Source of the DNA: Spinacia oleracea
Taxonomy: Eukaryota; Streptophyta; Magnoliopsida; Caryophyllales; Amaranthaceae
Length of the DNA: 64,000 nucleotides
Direction of reading: 5' to 3'
Assembly (NCBI RefSeq): GCF_020520425.1
Contig: NC_079487.1
Coordinates: 107,294,141 to 107,358,140 of the forward strand
Shown in pieces: positions 23,651-33,699 of this stretch; the stretch's first letter is position 1; each line of letters begins with the position of its first letter. Below the pieces are notes generated by a model. That model was not told where the DNA came from and made no database searches. It saw nothing but the letters and a program-made list of their open reading frames with translations. The position numbers were made by a program, and so were the translations under genes.

Positions 23651-23917
23651 TCTATACTATATATTAAAAAGCGTTTATAAGAAAGTTTACGTGACACGTG
23701 GCACTCTGCTTATGAGTCATCGTTCGCTCCATGTACATAAAATTGTCAAACATGTTTTGCATAAGGTTTGAACCCTTGACCTTGAGTTTAAACATAAAAG
23801 CTTTTACCACTAAGCTATTAGATGTTTGATGTTACAATTGCAAAAAAAATTATACATAAGCATATGTGAATGTCATTAATGTACTAACCCGGGGCATCGC
23901 CCGGGCCAAAAAACTAG
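23651..23917 (+). mobile_element. Helitron-like non-autonomous element (copy 2), 267 bp
   Basis: It starts A|TCTATACTATATATTAAAA and ends with the hairpin CCCGGGGCATCGCCCGGG, CCAAAAAA and CTAG|T. On the minus strand it carries a tRNA-like block. TAGCTTAGTGG matches the polymerase III A-box and also sits in a D-arm-like hairpin. About 44 nt later GGTTCAAACC matches the B-box, within a T-arm-like stem AAGG/CCTT. No protein is encoded. Confidence 0.8.
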
Positions 23918-24079
23918 TATCTAGTTAAATAGAGAACATGTAACGCGAAACTTCATAATTCCCCTTAGTAGAGATAATGAGATCTACGCATTTGCAATTT
24001 GCAATAGCAGCTTAGCTTCTTATAGTTCAGAATACAAATTTTGGCCTCAAATAATATAATGTCAGTAAAGTAACAAAAA

Positions 24080-24119
24080 GTTGATATGGCCGAGTTGGTC
24101 TAAGGCGCCAGATTAAGGT

Positions 24120-24152
<33 letters not shown>

Positions 24153-24160
24153 TGTCAACA
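24080..24160 (+). tRNA. tRNA-Leu (AAG)
   Basis: An 81-nt class II tRNA with acceptor stem GTTGATA pairing with TGTCAAC plus discriminator A, a D arm, and anticodon stem CCAGA/TCTGG around TTAAGGT, giving anticodon AAG (24115-24117). A long variable arm (TCCGAAAGGGCG region) and a T arm GTGGG-TTCAAAT-CCCAC follow. A run of T follows directly, fitting polymerase III termination. It is identical over all 81 nt to the copy at 27042-27122. Confidence 0.95.
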
Positions 24161-25020
24161 AATTTTTTTATTATTTTTTTCTTTTTTTAAATTTATATTA
24201 TTCAACCTTTTCCACTCTATCTCCATTTTTAACTCTCAATATTGATAAATTTTTGAGTGGTAGGATCTTAATCCGATTCGATCCAGTATATACTATATAG
24301 TATTTCATGATAATAAATCCCTTTTTTATTACACCTTAATAAATAGTTCATAATCTCAAAATCATTAGAAATTTCATACTTTTCTATCAATTTTTTTTTT
24401 TTTTTTATAAAACAGAAGTATTCTTTTTATTAAAAAGTAAAGAAATTCATATAATTTTATCAATTAAGACTTGAAATTGATCATAACTAAAATCTTAATT
24501 TCAACGACCTTGCGCACATCTTATCAATTGTATTTGAATATACACAAGTGTTAATCTTATGTGGGCAAAATATGATCTTATAGTATTAAGATTTTTTGAA
24601 TACATGATTTTACATTCCATTTTAATAATATAAACATTATGTAGCAGGAATTATGTAGCAGGATCTTGCGATCCTATGATCCAGTTCTACAAATCCGATC
24701 CTACACCCCTTCGCCGATCCTTACCACCTTGGCTAGGTGAGTGTGAGGCAGACCTCCTAAAAGCTCATCCACTACACATTTCTAGTTAAATAGAGGATAT
24801 GCTGATTAAAAAACTCTTGTACAATAAATTTATTTTAAATCGGGGTAACTTTTAACCTGTTTTGATTTAACATTCATATTATGAAATATTTTAGATGGAT
24901 GGATAAACATTTTAATGAGTTACATGGTTGGTTTTATACATTATTAGTGGTTTTGAAGAGATTTAATTTTTATTAAAGTGAAAATTTTTATCACAACAAA
25001 AATACAGTAGATAACTTTTA
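24161..25020. other. AT-rich spacer, no gene seen
   Basis: Long T-runs and AT-rich sequence. No repeats with clear ends and no coding region were recognised. Confidence 0.4.
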
Positions 25021-25026
25021 CACTAA

Positions 25027-25532
25027 GTCTTTATGTTTGGTTGACATATAAAAATAGAGGAAGTAGAAATTCATGGGAATTAGAAATTGGCTAGTTGTTT
25101 GGTTGACATAAAAAATTAAAAATGGAGGAAGTTGGTATTCATGGGAAGTTTGAGTTCCTACAAAACATGGGTAATAAATTACCTAGTCTCCCATTGGTCA
25201 ATCAAAGTTCATGGCAATTTCTAATTCCCATGTTGTCAACCAAACAACTTTAAGAAATTCCCATGAATTTAATAAGGGAACTAATTTCCCTTGAATTACA
25301 ACTTCCTATGGGAATTAAATTCCCATGTCAATCAAACAAGGATCCTACTACATGTACACCTAGTGTATAAGGCATCTTATACACCATGCTTTTCTATTGG
25401 TTGAAATGACATATTTATTGTCTTTCATTCTCATTTTTAGTGGGTTTGATGATGTGTCAACAAATTAATAGTGGTGCACATGAGAATTTCGTACACTAGG
25501 TGTACATGTGGCGCTTTCCACCAAACAAGCCC
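25027..25532. mobile_element. Tourist-like MITE (PIF/Harbinger type) with another MITE inside
   Basis: The outer ends are similar inverted repeats (GTCTTTATGTTTGG and CCAAACAAGCCC), flanked by TAA on both sides (25024-25026 and 25533-25535), the 3-bp duplication typical of PIF/Harbinger. The body is related to the cleaner copy at 30488-30815: repeated TTCATGGGAA/TTCCCATG words and an inner TGTTTGGTTGACA. A second small element sits at about 25349-25510 inside it. Confidence 0.6.
25349..25510. mobile_element. Small nested MITE with CATGTACACCTAGTGTA ends
   Basis: CATGTACACCTAGTGTA at 25351-25367 is the exact inverse of TACACTAGGTGTACATG at 25492-25508, giving a foldback element of about 160 bp. 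It lies within the Tourist-like element that spans 25027-25532. The superfamily is not clear. Confidence 0.7.
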
Positions 25533-25645
25533 TAAGAATTTGTGTATTATGATAGCTAGATATGCTAGTTAGGACTTCCTAGTTTACCTTTAACTAAGTT
25601 CTGTTATGTTCACTTTATTTCCATTTATTGGTTGGCCAAATACAA

Positions 25646-25920
25646 TCTATACTATATATTAAAAAGTGTTTATAATAAAGTTTGCGTGACATGTAGCGCT
25701 ATGTTTACGAGCCTTTCACTCCATGTAATCTTCATATACATAAAAAAAAATGTTAAACATGTTTTGTCTAAGGTTTGAACCTCCAATCTTCAGTTTAAAC
25801 AACAAAGTTTTTACCACTAGATCATGACATGTTTCATGTTATCATTGCTAAAAAAAATATAACTAAATGTTAATTTTATTAATGTAGTAACCCAAGGCAT
25901 CACCCGAACCCAAAAACTAG
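25646..25920 (+). mobile_element. Helitron-like non-autonomous element (copy 3), 275 bp
   Basis: It begins A|TCTATACTATATATTAAAAA and ends CCCAAAAACTAG|T, with a decayed hairpin (CCCAAGGCATCACCCG). The flanks join as TACAA|TTTATAATTAAAATAAG. This matches the uninterrupted TACAATTTATAACTAAATAAG near 22990, an empty-site relative within the same window. On the minus strand it holds the tRNA-like block with TGATCTAGTGGT and GGTTCAAACC. Confidence 0.75.
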
Positions 25921-26077
25921 TTTATAATTAAAATAAGTTTTGATAAGTATACGATAATTTCAGGAAAATAAGTGAAAATCAGGTGAATAGAACGCACCTT
26001 AGTATAAATCGGTAGTGAAACACTGAAACGGTGTTGTATAACTAAATAAATTGGGTACGAGGTGTAGTTACGGAGTA

Positions 26078-26958
26078 TAGCTGTCAAAAACTTCCCCGAC
26101 ACGAGAAACCGACCAGAACCGACCTGTATTTTTAAGGACCCGTATTCGACCCGAGACTCGAAATGTTGTTAAAATAGTAAACCGTAACCCAGCCGTATCC
26201 AACCCGTTAAAATCGACGATCGATTTCGACCAGTTAATGCATGACCCAGACTCGAACCTGACACCCGACCGAAATAAAACCGATAACAGAAATGAGTCAA
26301 CTGACCAGACCGAAAAATGACTTGAACCCGATTCAACACCCGACCCGATGTGAACCCAAAATCGGTTATAACCCTATGAAACATGTTATTGACCCAACTC
26401 GTGACAATCCGTTACCTGATTTTACACGACTTGTTGATGACCCGATTTGTCATTGACCTAACTAAATAATAACTTTAATCAAGTTAATACTATTTCTTAT
26501 AACTACCTAATCTAGAACAAGTGAAAAACGTTAAACCAAATTTAACCAAATTTATAAAAGTTAATTATAAGGTTAAAACTTGACTAGACCTGATAGTTAT
26601 CGAACCCGGTCTTAAACGATGTCCGATAGTGAATCACCTGGATTTTATCCTACCCGATAATCATATGATCCGTACTTGACCCGAACGCGAAATTAATTGC
26701 TACAAGTTTGACTCAAACCCGACTCGTTAAGACCCAAACCCGACTCGTTAAGACCCAAACCCGAAAGTGTACCCAATTAGTAAAGACCCGATTCGAACCC
26801 GACCTATACCGAAATAAAAAAACAACCCGACATGACCCGACCGAAATCGACGTACATCCGAGTGACAAAATGACCCGATACAACCCGACCACATCATGAC
26901 CCAAGACCCGAGATGACCAGATCCGGACCCGACTCGAGTAACCGTTTTGAGAGCTCTA
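26078..26958. mobile_element. hAT-like foldback element rich in CCCGAC words, about 880 bp
   Basis: Left end TAGCTGTCAAAAA and right end TTTTGAGAGCTCTA are inverted relatives. The flanks TTACGGAGTA (26068-26077) and TTACAGAGTA (26959-26968) look like a target duplication of 8 to 10 bp with one change, which fits hAT. The interior is a degenerate series of CCCGACCCGA-like words, including GACCCAAACCCGACTCGTTA twice in tandem near 26730. Open frames on both strands through this part are by-products of the repeats. Confidence 0.6.
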
Positions 26959-27041
26959 TTACAGAGTACCGAGTACATAATAAAAGCTGCAAACAGTCAA
27001 GTAAATTGTATGAATGTTGTTTTACAATGAATGACTAAACA

Positions 27042-27081
27042 GTTGATATGGCCGAGTTGGTCTAAGGCGCCAGATTAAGGT

Positions 27082-27114
<33 letters not shown>

Positions 27115-27122
27115 TGTCAACA
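27042..27122 (+). tRNA. tRNA-Leu (AAG), second copy
   Basis: Identical to the 81-nt gene at 24080-24160, including the long variable arm and anticodon AAG (27077-27079). The flanks differ from those of the first copy, apart from a T-rich tract directly after the gene, so the pair is either an old duplication held alike by selection or conversion, or two insertions. Confidence 0.95.
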
Positions 27123-28219
27123 TTATTTTATTTTTATTTTTATTTTTTAGGCATAAGTACTTTTTTTGGATTGACCGTTTGGTAAAAACTAATTTCTATA
27201 ATTCCTGAAATTTTTAATATGTATAATTGATATTCTATATATTTTGACATTAGCTGTTTCCGTTGCAAGGATAGTAACAAACAATCTTAATTAACTCCTA
27301 AATTTTGACTATATGTAATTTTGTGTAACTGAATATTTGTATTGTGAAGTGTGAACATCTAAAAGAATAAAAAAATAAGGACATCTTTTAAAGATGATCC
27401 CTTATTCCCATCATTGAAAAAGAATTAGGAGAAGCCCAACACCATGTATGAGTGTATGACCTACTCCTCAACTCAAGTCCACATAAGTGCATAACCCAAC
27501 AAGGCAACAAGTGGCACTTGGTGTTAAATATTTTCCATGTCTCCTTCTTTCAGTTGGTTCCTTCTCGTACTTCTCGTCCTTCCTTAATAAAATTAAAGCT
27601 CGAAGATTTGCGATCTTTGATGAAATATTGATTTTTCTGGGTTTTTAGCACATAAACATTGCGATATTTGATTTTCCATGGGTTTTGATTTTTGCAATGC
27701 AAACATCTACACCTTACAAGTTACAACCCGTGAATTTTGAGGTCCACAAGGAGTAAACTCTTTTAGGATGATTCAAAGATCTGCACTCGATCTCTTTCAC
27801 GGTGCCTGCAAGCTGAAGGATGGATCATGTTCATGGATGGATGGTCCTTTTGTTTTTTTACTTGGAATAACGTTTGGATTTCAGTCCGTTTAATTACCTT
27901 AAATACTATTTCAGTTCGCTGCCAAACACTCCTAATCATTTAAGTCGACTTATATTATTAGCACCTAATCATTTAAGATATCTGAAAGTGTTTACCAAAC
28001 AGATTAATGGAGGCAAACAAGGACATGATGAGTATGCAACTATTTATTTACATTAGGTTTAAGAATTTCTCTACTGGAATTCGAAGCCATTAAGAATTTT
28101 GCAATGCATCTTACTCAGTTACAAAAGCACCACCAAATCCACAAATTAAGCATAGAGTATCAAGTATATCCATTCTTATACAAATTTCACATTAAAAATA
28201 CAAAACTTAAAAACCAAAA
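27123..28219. other. Spacer and 3' flank of atpG
   Basis: The last 150 bases before 28220 are the presumed 3' untranslated region of the minus-strand atpG. A short palindrome CATCTTTTAAAGATG lies near 27382. No other gene is supported. Confidence 0.4.
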
Positions 28220-28888
28220 TTAAGAAACAGGAAGAACCTTCTTAACAATGTCATCACTAAGAGCAGAAATCTGAGAATCAAGAGACTTAATAGTATCTTC
28301 CTTTTGTTGTTCCAAACTCCCCAAAGCTTCTTGAAGTTCTACTTCAATCTTCTTCCTTCCTTCCGCCAATTTAGCTTCAACCTCAAGCTGAGTCTCCTTC
28401 TTCATCTTGTTCAAAGCAGCTGAGATCTCCGCACGGGCAGCGCGCATCACGGCGTTAGCCTGTTCTTCAAGTTGCTTAACCTCCGAGGAAGTATCCTTCA
28501 CACCGGAGAGCTGTTCTTTAATGGAGGCGTCACGCTTATCCATGAAGTCGCCCAGTGGGGTGTAGTATATCTTGTCAAGGGCGAACATAAGGAACAGGAA
28601 TTCCGCCATGATTATGGGGAGAGTCAGGTTGAAGTCGAAAAGGGACGCTTTCTCGATTTCTTCGGCTAGGGATGGGTAGGGGAGGAGGAAGGAGAGGGTG
28701 AGAGGGGTAGCGGTAATGGCGGCGGATTTGAGGACGGAGAGGTTGAGGTGTTTAAGAGGTGGGAGCTGCGGTGGTGAGAGTTTAAGGAGTGGGGTTTTGA
28801 GGAGAGGGAATTTGGGTTTTGGGGTGATGGTGGTGGTTGTTGTGGTGGGGAGGGTTTTGGAGGAGGAAGCCACGAGCATGTTGGCCAT
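28220..28888 (-). CDS. AtpG: ATP synthase subunit b' (CF0-II), chloroplastic precursor, 222 aa
   Basis: An intronless gene encoding 222 residues, the length I recall for the spinach CF0 subunit II precursor, which it matches in sequence as far as I remember. Residues 1 to about 75 ([20 protein letters not shown] and on) form a Ser/Thr/Pro/Lys-rich transit region that ends in a hydrophobic stretch ([17 protein letters not shown]), suggesting a two-part stroma and thylakoid signal. The mature protein starts near [11 protein letters not shown]. It has one membrane helix ([20 protein letters not shown], about 88-107) and then a long charged helix to the C terminus, the peripheral stalk of the thylakoid ATP synthase linking CF0 to CF1. 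The Arabidopsis counterpart is PDE334 (At4g32260). The frame is intact, with the usual KKVLPVS-like tail, and nothing looks damaged. Confidence 0.97.
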
Positions 28889-29100
28889 TGCTGGTGGTGG
28901 AATTGGTTGTTCCCTTTCTCTCTCTTTGTTTTTATTTTATTTTTAATTTAGGAGATTTTTGATTGGGAAGAAGATGAGGAGGTGGTTATGGGTGGATTTT
29001 GGGAGGGAGAAAATGTGGGAGATTTGGGAAAGGTTATCCCAACCTATGCCACACAATTTGGGGTCAAATATTGTGGTACAAACATTTTGATTTTTTTTTA
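28889..29100 (-). promoter_or_regulatory. Upstream region of atpG with an I-box-like motif
   Basis: On the minus strand, GGGATAACCT (29031-29040) contains a GATAA core like the I-box of light-regulated plant promoters, with CCAAT near 28965. A CT-rich leader (GAGAGAGAAAGGG) lies directly before the ATG. These are short motifs. Their role is inferred from the gene being photosynthetic and was not shown. Confidence 0.3.
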
Positions 29101-29815
29101 AATATAAATCTTTTTTTTTTTTTAAATAATTTTTTTCTTACTTTCGGACATCACTTTTGAGTTTTGAACCTTCTCGAATTGAACTATACTTGTTGGAAAT
29201 TTACCACTCCGTAAATTATATTCCCATTTAGTACTCCGTGAACTCGAATAAAATTGATTATCGACATCTAACTTGATTACATCTGCTAAAAGTTTCATAA
29301 AATATAAGTACAGTGTAACCTTATTCCTAAAATTACCTCTTCTTTCACGGAGCAAACATAGACAGGCCTTATAACAAGGGATAATGCTTGAATTACAATT
29401 TTTGCTCTATTGTAATTGTTCCCTACTCAGACGAAATGCAGTTGAAACTGTTTCTAATCTGTTCTTCCTCAGAGAAGAGCAGGCATTGCAGATGAAACTG
29501 AAGTACCATCCCCATCATACTTGGTCATCATATAAATGATTCCAGATTAATAGCAAATTCAAACTCTTATAGAAAGTGTGAATTTAAAATCTTTATTGAT
29601 GAGCGTTTATACTGTGTCATACTGCTACAAATGTATGTTTCAGGTATCGGAAATGATCCTATAACTGGGTTTCAAGCTCTATATAAGCAATCGAATTACT
29701 CCCACCGCATGAATCTGTATACAACTTTTTTGTAGTAGTTATGAATGACTGGCTGTCCAAGAGAAGAGAAGCCATTCCAGCAGAATTAGTGCTGTGCAAG
29801 TAATACTACTACTAC
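29101..29815. other. Spacer upstream of atpG and downstream of the UBL gene
   Basis: AT-rich with no credible open frame. It includes the presumed 3' untranslated region of the gene ending at 29816. Confidence 0.4.
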
Positions 29816-32800
29816 TCAAATTTCTACCTGCGAGACTCTTGAAGAATAACTGGGGTGTCCCTTGTCACAAAAATGAAACCAACTTCTTACGCAGCCGACG
29901 AGTCCACCTGTCGACCTGGATGGATTGGCTTGCCCTTCGAACTTCAGCTGCTCAGCGCTAGACACTCTTGAATACATGAACCAACCTCTGAATAAATGAG
30001 AGATCATGGATTCATTGTGGCTTGAGTTATCTTCAATTTGACACCGTAGGTTCTCCAGATCATCAAAGGCCTCCTCTATTTTCACTATTTCCTCTTCGTC
30101 ATTCTCTACCCTGCATTATACAACACCCTATTAAATCAGTTTCCCCAACCTAAAGTGCAGAAAATAGAAAATCCTAGAAAGTAGGGGGGAGCGAGTAGGA
30201 TTAGTCCACAATTAGTCCATAAGCTTGCTTGTCACAAAGCTAGTGCTATTTTCATCTGATAGTCTACTATCCAGAAAGCACTAAGAGAGAATTCATATAT
30301 AGTCTTTACCTAAAATTATAGATTTGACAAAAATAAATGCATCTGTACTTGTAGGGGGTGATGTTACTTTTCTTCAAGTATTAGAGCTGTCAAGAAACTT
30401 TTGTTTCTTCTTTATTCTGTGTTGACCAATAACAAAATTAAAACAAGCAAAGTAGTTCATGATCTTTTCGCATGTTGACCAGACTAAGGTGATGTTTGGT
30501 TGCAAGTAAATAGAGGGGGAAGTGTGAGTTCCTAGGAATTGCATATATATCAAGTTGTTTGGTTGGCATGAAATGAGTATAATGGAGGAATTGGAACTTT
30601 CTTGGGAAGTTGTAATTCCCATGGAACATGGGAAGTGACTTACCTACCCTCCCCTTGGTAAGTCACATTTCCCATGCCATTTCCCACAATTTACAAATGC
30701 CCAAGTTCTACCAAACATCATCAAGCTACTTCCTAGGAAGTTGACTAAGGAATTAACTTCCCATAAAATGAAACTTCCCATGGGAAGTTACTACCCAAGT
30801 CAACCAAACATCACCTAAAGAACAGCATGCTCCAGGCATCTGTAGCTGCAGAGGCAGCACAATGACCCAGCTAGATAAACAAGCCACCGCCTCAGCAATG
30901 GCCTCCTGTAAAAGAACCACTACCCAAGGAACACATTTCCCACTACAGAGGCCACGTAGCTCCATACAGGTATAACATTTAATTGCAAAAAGGATGGGAA
31001 GAGCAATAAATGAAGTCTTACACTGCACGAGGCTTTGGAGCTTCTATTCGTTTTGTTGATCTCTTCTTTATGAGGTTGTAAGCAATTGACACGTGCCGAA
31101 CAAAGCGAAGCTGCATAGATCACGCCAGGTCAAGTCAGCATAAAGCAGAAGAATTAACCCTGACCTTACAGGGGAATTCACTCAGACATCAAGAAGACCA
31201 ATATAGGAAGAATAGCCAACCTAGAAAGCCAAAAATAGATGGTAAAGATTTAGAAAAAAGTGCATGTTGTGTGAAGATATAAACTTAAGAAAATCCCAAA
31301 TGAGTCTGGGGAGTTTGATATATAAAACCCTATAACGGTTTATCTTAAACACGAAGAAAACCAACAGACAGATAAAAGGAAAATGACCAATTTCAATTCA
31401 CAACTCACAAGAGATTTCAGTGGCAATTTGCAGGCACCACAGTTAAGTAATTAACATTCTAGAGTTTTGATCATGCATCCTTTTTAATTTCATGTGAAAT
31501 GCATATACCACCGAGGGCTTCAAATACTCCTTATCTGTGTAAATAAGACCTAAAATGGAAGCAATGTAGGGCAACTGTGCAAGTCTGTGCAACCTATGCT
31601 CAGAATTGAAAACTTCTTGTACTAGCGAAAAGGAAGGCCACAGTGGCATGCCTACAAGTTTACTGAAATAGAATAATGCTAGTCGTGACTGATGATAAGT
31701 AATCAGTGAACATCCTGATCATCACAACCTAGCTTAAAGTTAGTGTCCGTGCAATCGAGTGTTATGGATTTAATAGCCTCACAGGTAAAACCCCTCTGTT
31801 TATACAATGCAATTACTGGTAAGTAGACTCGAAATAGAAAATCCAACTTGGCTAGCATTAGCTACCTGCACAGAGCATGCTCAAAATTGTGGACTTCTCA
31901 CACTTACTTGAACAAAACTACAATAACTTGATATGAAAGTTTCTCAAAATAGGTTATTATTTTGTTGAAGACAACACCGAATTAAGTGAAAATCCATGCA
32001 AAATAGACAACACCAAGACAACACTTGCTCTTTGAATCAATTGTTCCTCCGGTAAAAACACTTAGTTTGTATTGTCGAGGAGAGTATAAACCTAAACACA
32101 TGCTTAGATGAAATCTTGAAAATGTATCTTCATATTTTACTCTCTAAACGGAAAGCTGCAGAAAGATGATCGTGTAGACCAGAAATAATAGCTTACTCAA
32201 TGCCCATAAATCTCCATTTTTCAGCTAACAAAGCACTCAGATAACGACAGCCATACAAAACCAATCACACATATACATGAATTACAAAGAGCACAATGCA
32301 GAAAGCTAAAAAATCTTATTCTATCTTAGATTGTAAACTGCAAGTTAGGGGATGTGAATAATCAATTTCAGGAAGTATATTTTCTGCTTGAGAGTTGCAA
32401 ACTTGCAACACAAATGTCAGGGCACTCAAAGTTTAAAGAGTATGTAAGCAAACAAACCTCATCACCATCCCTGATGCCGAAGTTCCTGAGATATTCGTTG
32501 TCATTAAGTAGCTTCTGACCACGATAAGATAAGCAAAATTGAGTCCATACATGTCGCCTATCAATAGAAAAAAGGTAAAATGAAATCGATTAATCAGAGC
32601 AAGTTGAAAAGAAAATACTCAAGACCAAAATAAAAAAGATGTATGACTTGATTTATCTAGTGTAGATTTCTAAGTAAACATCATACCATGAAATCTTGTC
32701 TGGTCCTGTGGTAGGCAAATGACTAAAAACGTTCTCCACTGCATGCTTGAGATCAAAGATCGTAGCCATCTTTATTACTTCAACTCCTACAAAGTAATCC

Positions 32801-33655
32801 AATCACCATAATTATCATATTAATCTTAACCAAAAGATATAATTGCAGTACTGCCTAGGCCTATAATGGTTTTCACTAATCTAACCACTCTACTCCATAA
32901 GAAATCTGTATTCATATGATCGTATCAAAATCAAACTACTACCATTCTACCATTCATGATTTATTGTCACAATGTCCCAAAAATGTTCCCAGCTCTAAAG
33001 CAATCAGTTTCTAGCTACGACATGTCTTTCAAAGTTACAATTAACCAAATGAATGCACTGAACAAATAATCTGAATCACACAAAAACTTTTGTTTACTTT
33101 ATACGGAGTATAAGTTTTATCAAAAACATCCAGACAATATCATACTATAACCCCAATTGCACATTATGAACCTAATAACTGAAAATGAGAATATCTCAAG
33201 ATTCAACAGACTCCAAAATACTTCATCATTGCCGAATCGGCAAAAACAACCAAGCAGAACAACCAACAATATCACAATTTTACCCAAATTACCAGCATTC
33301 GTTTGCATTTTTCTAATTCAAAACGAATTCAAATGATAACACTAGACGGCAACAACAACAATAGAAGGAAAAAAAAACGATAGAGAGAGATACCGAAAGA
33401 GGAGCCATCCAATTTGACAATGGTGAGATGAATGGGCGCCTGAGAAAGCTTGTCATATGAGAAACTCTTCCGGGAACTCACAATCGACATTGCCGTCGAA
33501 ATAGACGACGGATTCCGACAAAAACTCCGCCGTGGTTTCGACGAAGATGACGACGAACGAGGCACCTCAATCGGAACCCTAGACAATTGCAAGTCGCGTC
33601 TTCCGAACAACTCATCATCCTCCTTGTTCACGGCCTTGAAGCTTAATCGTGGCAT
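29816..33655 (-). CDS. Ubiquitin-like protein of the U11/U12-25K (SNRNP25) family, 281 aa
   Basis: Five exons on the minus strand (33655-33394, 32786-32687, 32557-32458, 31110-31022, 30110-29816) join in phase to 281 residues. The central part, LTIVKLDGSSFGVEVIKMAT, then IFDLKHAVENVF, ISWRHVWTQFCLSYRGQKLL and LRNFGIRDGDELRFVRHV, has the beta-grasp order of the ubiquitin-like domain found in the U11/U12 snRNP 25-kDa protein of the minor spliceosome. The N-terminal 75 residues are Ser/Arg-rich. The C-terminal 110 are mostly charged, then Cys/Trp-containing (HLFRGWFMYS, CVRSWFHFC). Arabidopsis U11/U12-25K itself (At3g07860) is shorter, while At4g32270/At5g25340-type relatives have extra ends. 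Because At4g32270 lies beside the atpG gene in Arabidopsis, I infer this paralogue, whose function is not known to me. The start is the first ATG. The fourth intron carries a Tourist MITE. Confidence 0.8.
30488..30815. mobile_element. Tourist-like MITE (PIF/Harbinger type), 328 bp
   Basis: Perfect terminal inverted repeats GGTGATGTTTGGTTG and CAACCAAACATCACC are flanked by TAA duplications (30485-30487 and 30816-30818). The interior has many TTCCCATG/CATGGGAA words. It sits in the fourth intron of the ubiquitin-like gene and is well preserved, so probably younger than its relative at 25027-25532. Confidence 0.85.
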
Positions 33656-33699
33656 AATCACAAATGCAATCCAACACAACAAACACCAATAAAAATATT

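Noticed and set aside
26708-26978. Several frames on both strands with Thr/Arg/Asp or Gly/Ser/Val repeats
   Set aside because: They result from degenerate CCCGAC-type repeats inside a transposon-like element.
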